Source: Leptotrichiaceae bacterium (GTDB lineage Bacteria > Fusobacteriota > Fusobacteriia > Fusobacteriales > Leptotrichiaceae). From it: a stretch of DNA of 64,000 nucleotides. The stretch lies in contig JAGOWQ010000002.1 of assembly GCA_018060185.1 (NCBI GenBank), positions 24,978-88,977 on the forward strand, read 5' to 3'. Shown piece after piece: positions 61,345 to 64,000 of this stretch; the first letter of the stretch is position 1, and every line of letters begins with the position of its first letter. Under the pieces are notes generated by a model, which did not search any database, had not been told where the DNA came from, and was given only the letters and a program-made list of their open reading frames with translations. The position numbers were made by a program, and so were the translations under genes.

Positions 61345-63807
61345 TTAATCTATATAATTTTCTACTTTAACTGGCTTAATATCCCAAATTTCTTTTGCAT
61401 ACTCCATAATAGTTCTATCAGAACTAAATTTACCAGCATTTGCTATATTTTTTAATGCTCTTCTTGCCCAATCTCTTCTATCTTTATATGAGTTATTAAC
61501 TCTATTTTGAGCTTCTCTGTATTCTTCAAAATCTTTTAGTAAAAAATAAACATCTGGTCTTGAACCATCAGATCCATATAACAATGAAGTTTGTATTTCT
61601 CTAAATATTCCTTTATGATTATCATCATAAGTTCCATCAGCTAGCTGTTCTACTACTTTTCTTAATCCTTGCACATTGTCAATTACATCAAATGGGTTAT
61701 ATCCTCCATTTTTTTGTAATTCTTCTACTTCATTAGCTTTTAAACCAAAAATAAATGCATTTTCTTCTCCTACTTCTTCAACTATTTCCACATTAGCACC
61801 ATCTAAAGTTCCAAGTGTTAGAGCTCCGTTTAACATGAATTTCATATTACCTGTTCCTGAAGCTTCTTTACTCGCTGTTGAAATTTGCTCTGATACATCT
61901 GCGGCAGGGAATATTTTTTCTGCAAGAGAAACTCTATAGTTTTCTAAAAATACTACTTTTATTTTCCCATTAATATCGGGATCATTATTTATTTTCTCAG
62001 CTAAAGCATTTATTAGTTTTATAATTCCTTTTGCTCTTCTATATCCTGATGCTGCTTTTGCACCGAAAATAAATGTTCTTGGCTCTATATCAAGTAAAGG
62101 ATTTTCTTTTAGTTTATTGTATAAATCCATAATATTCAATACATTTAATAATTGTCTTTTATATTCGTGTAATCTTTTAATTTGAACATCAAAAATAGAA
62201 TAAGGATTAACTTCCACTCCTGTTGTCTCTTTAATATATTCGGATAATTTCTTCTTATTATTTAATTTAATTTCAGAAATTTTATTTAATACATTATCGT
62301 CATCTAAGTATTGTTCTAGTTTTTTCAATTGAAATAAATCTTTTATCCATCCATCTCCAATTAAACTAGTTATTAATTCAGATAATTCAGGGTTAGATTT
62401 TAATAACCATCTTCTTTGAGTTATACCATTTGTTTTATTTAAGAATTTTTCTGGATATAATTCATACCAATCTTTTAATTCTGAATTTTTTAATATTTCC
62501 GTATGAAGAGCTGCAACTCCATTTACTTTATGAGAACCAACAATAGCAAGCCACGCCATTCTTATTTGCCCATTACCTACGATTGACATACTTTGAGCTT
62601 TTTTCCAATCTCCAGGATATTTTTTATTTAATTCCATTACAAATCTTCTATTTATTTCTTCCACTATTTGGTATACTCTTGGTAATAATGGTTGAAATAA
62701 AGATATATCCCATTTTTCTAGTGCTTCTGATAAAATTGTATGATTAGTATAAGCAAATACTTTTTTACAAATATCCCAAGCCTCATCCCAACTTATTTTT
62801 TCATCATCTAATAATATTCTCATTAATTCAGGTATTGCAACAACAGGATGAGTATCATTTAATTGTATAGCTACTTTTTCAGAAAATTTAGAAAAATCAT
62901 TTCCAAAAATAGATTTAAATCTTCTAACAATATCTTGTAATGATGCCGATGTAAAGAAAAATTGCTGTTTCAATCTTAACTGTTTTCCATCTTTTTCTGT
63001 ATCGTTTGGATATAATACCCTAGAAATATCCTCTGCTTGAATTGCTTTTTCAGATGCTAATAAATAAGTTTGATCATTAAATAACTTTAGATCAAATCCT
63101 TCAGGTGATTTAGCCTCCCACAGTCTCAATGTATTTACTGTGTCATTTTCATATCCTACTAGAAGTACATCATAAGCAACAGCATGAACATTTTCAGTAT
63201 TTACTCTTTTAAAATATTCTTTTCCAACTTCGTCTTTATAAACTTCTATTTGACCACCAAACTTAACTTCAAATACTCTGTCTATTCTTTTTATTGACCA
63301 AGGATCCCCATATTTTGTCCAGTCATCTGGATATTCTACTTGAAATCCATTTTCTATTCTTTGCTCAAACATTCCATATTTATATCTTAAGCCATATCCA
63401 TGAGCCGGTAATTCACATGTTGCCATAGAATCTAAAAAACATGCAGCTAATCTTCCTAATCCACCATTTCCTAATCCTGCGTCATATTCTTTGTCTTCTA
63501 GTTTGTTTATATCTACCCCTAACTCTTCCAATGTTTCTTTTACAGCTTCATTTATTTGTAAATTAATTAAGTTATTTCCTAAATAACGTCCCATTAAAAA
63601 TTCCGCTGAAAAATAATACGCTTGTTTAACTTTCTTTTTAGCATAAGTTTTTTTAGTATTATACCAATTTTCTACTATGTAGTCCAAAGTTGCCCTAGAT
63701 ACTGCATAATATAGTTCAAACTCACGTGCTTCCTCAAGAGTTTTACCATATTGTCTTCTCAATTTTCTAATTATACTGTCTTTTAACTGATTTTTGTTAA
63801 TTGTCAT
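61345..63807 (-). CDS. glgP: Glycogen/maltodextrin phosphorylase
   Basis: An 820-residue PLP enzyme that releases glucose-1-phosphate from alpha-1,4-glucans. The N-terminal AYYFSAEFLMGRYLGNNLIN, the GNGGLGRLAACFLDSMA glycine-rich segment, and the PLP lysine in EASGTGNMKFMLNGALT are intact, with TLGTLDGANVEI after it. Full length. AGGAGG lies 5 bases before the ATG at 63807; an earlier ATG at 63831 has no site. Single gene with its own promoter and terminator; the other glycogen genes are not in this window. Confidence 0.97.
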   Translation of the reverse strand: MTINKNQLKDSIIRKLRRQYGKTLEEAREFELYYAVSRATLDYIVENWYNTKKTYAKKKVKQAYYFSAEFLMGRYLGNNLINLQINEAVKETLEELGVDINKLEDKEYDAGLGNGGLGRLAACFLDSMATCELPAHGYGLRYKYGMFEQRIENGFQVEYPDDWTKYGDPWSIKRIDRVFEVKFGGQIEVYKDEVGKEYFKRVNTENVHAVAYDVLLVGYENDTVNTLRLWEAKSPEGFDLKLFNDQTYLLASEKAIQAEDISRVLYPNDTEKDGKQLRLKQQFFFTSASLQDIVRRFKSIFGNDFSKFSEKVAIQLNDTHPVVAIPELMRILLDDEKISWDEAWDICKKVFAYTNHTILSEALEKWDISLFQPLLPRVYQIVEEINRRFVMELNKKYPGDWKKAQSMSIVGNGQIRMAWLAIVGSHKVNGVAALHTEILKNSELKDWYELYPEKFLNKTNGITQRRWLLKSNPELSELITSLIGDGWIKDLFQLKKLEQYLDDDNVLNKISEIKLNNKKKLSEYIKETTGVEVNPYSIFDVQIKRLHEYKRQLLNVLNIMDLYNKLKENPLLDIEPRTFIFGAKAASGYRRAKGIIKLINALAEKINNDPDINGKIKVVFLENYRVSLAEKIFPAADVSEQISTASKEASGTGNMKFMLNGALTLGTLDGANVEIVEEVGEENAFIFGLKANEVEELQKNGGYNPFDVIDNVQGLRKVVEQLADGTYDDNHKGIFREIQTSLLYGSDGSRPDVYFLLKDFEEYREAQNRVNNSYKDRRDWARRALKNIANAGKFSSDRTIMEYAKEIWDIKPVKVENYID

Positions 63808-63860
63808 ATTTCCTCCTGACTTTCTTATCATCTTCTAAATTTTATTTTTACATACTCATT

Positions 63861-63889
63861 ATTATACACATTTTTCAACTTTTTTTCCA
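63861..63889 (-). promoter_or_regulatory. Promoter of glgP
   Basis: On the minus strand TGGAAA and TATAAT are separated by 17 bases. The -35 is imperfect. A 12-base tandem repeat touches its upstream edge. Confidence 0.55.
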
Positions 63890-63911
63890 TCTTTATTTGC
63901 ATCTTTATTTA
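63888..63911. repeat. Two tandem 12-base repeats upstream of the glgP promoter
   Basis: CATCTTTATTTG is followed directly by CATCTTTATTTA. The pair overlaps the -35 by two bases. Same-face direct repeats at a promoter edge can be regulator sites, but two short AT-rich copies may also be chance. Confidence 0.4.
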
Positions 63912-63938
63912 CATTAAAATAATAAATTTAATAATTAT

Positions 63939-64000
63939 TTAATCTATTCCTATAAGCTCTTGATACAATGATTTAATAAAACTATCTGTCATTCCTGACA
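63939..64000 (-). CDS. C-terminal tail of a gene cut by the window edge, possibly a dGTPase
   Basis: On the minus strand the last 19 codons before TAA read SGMTDSFIKSLYQELIGID. The [A/S]GMTDxFxxxxYxEL pattern is typical of the extreme C-terminus of HD-domain deoxyguanosinetriphosphate triphosphohydrolase-like proteins (usually preceded by DYI). The rest lies outside the window, so the call is tentative; that this is coding sequence is supported only by this match and the open frame. Confidence 0.45.
   Translation of the reverse strand, partial: SGMTDSFIKSLYQELIGID

Overview
This is a strongly AT-rich (very low GC) bacterial chromosome segment in which almost every base belongs to a gene or a short regulatory spacer. 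Outer-membrane functions (LptB, LptF, LptG and a large LptC/LptA-like bridge protein, KdsD) occur together with a Firmicutes-style low-GC gene style (SAM-I riboswitch on metK, short SecD, AGGAGG ribosome sites). That combination fits a member of Fusobacteriota (Fusobacteriaceae/Leptotrichiaceae). No rRNA, tRNA, CRISPR array, insertion sequence or prophage was seen, and no gene-free stretch exceeds 300 bases.

Layout. 0.1-3.9 kb (minus): four oxidoreductase genes in one unit (two Gfo/Idh/MocA dehydrogenases, a flavin reductase-like protein, an iron alcohol dehydrogenase). 4.1-8.4 kb (minus): carAB. 8.6-11.7 kb (plus): a duplicated multi-pass membrane protein with a small cytosolic partner, then ahpC and a stand-alone AhpF N-terminal domain behind a consensus promoter and a PerR-like box. 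11.7-14.7 kb: a small secreted repeat protein facing an OmpR/histidine-kinase pair. 14.7-17.5 kb (minus): a ClbS/DfsB-like protein and a WYL regulator / DJ-1 / GyrI-like stress-type module. 17.6-24.6 kb: mnmA, a divergent TetR regulator, an envelope/housekeeping unit (lipoproteins, mtnN, SPOR protein, nrnA) and an OppA-like binding protein. 24.8-31.3 kb (minus): metK with its SAM riboswitch, recR, pyk-pfkA, accA-accD.

31.5-49.6 kb (minus): one tightly packed run of 14 genes, apparently from a single good promoter ahead of mutS: mutS, lptC/A fusion, lptB, alaS, ruvX, secD, secF, alr, cvpA, lptF, lptG, an M16 protease, rodA, an RluD-type pseudouridine synthase. It joins LPS export, protein export, cell-wall precursor supply and shape. 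49.7-52.3 kb: a COG3044-type ATPase and a plus-strand short-chain dehydrogenase. 52.4-61.2 kb (minus): a surface-polysaccharide operon (a 45-residue membrane protein, a second alanine racemase, manC, kdsD, a Wzx flippase, two glycosyltransferases, a Wzy-like polymerase, a secreted endonuclease/phosphatase-fold protein). 61.3 kb to the end: glycogen phosphorylase and the tail of a gene that may be a dGTPase.

The most unusual items are the 713-residue LptC/LptA fusion that ends in an atrophied bacterial Ig-like domain, the alanine racemase and tiny membrane protein at the head of the polysaccharide operon, the two-fold repeat of the DUF1576-like transporter candidate, and perfect dyads placed on the accDA, oppA and DJ-1 gene promoters. 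All function calls come from motif recognition by eye; no database search was possible.
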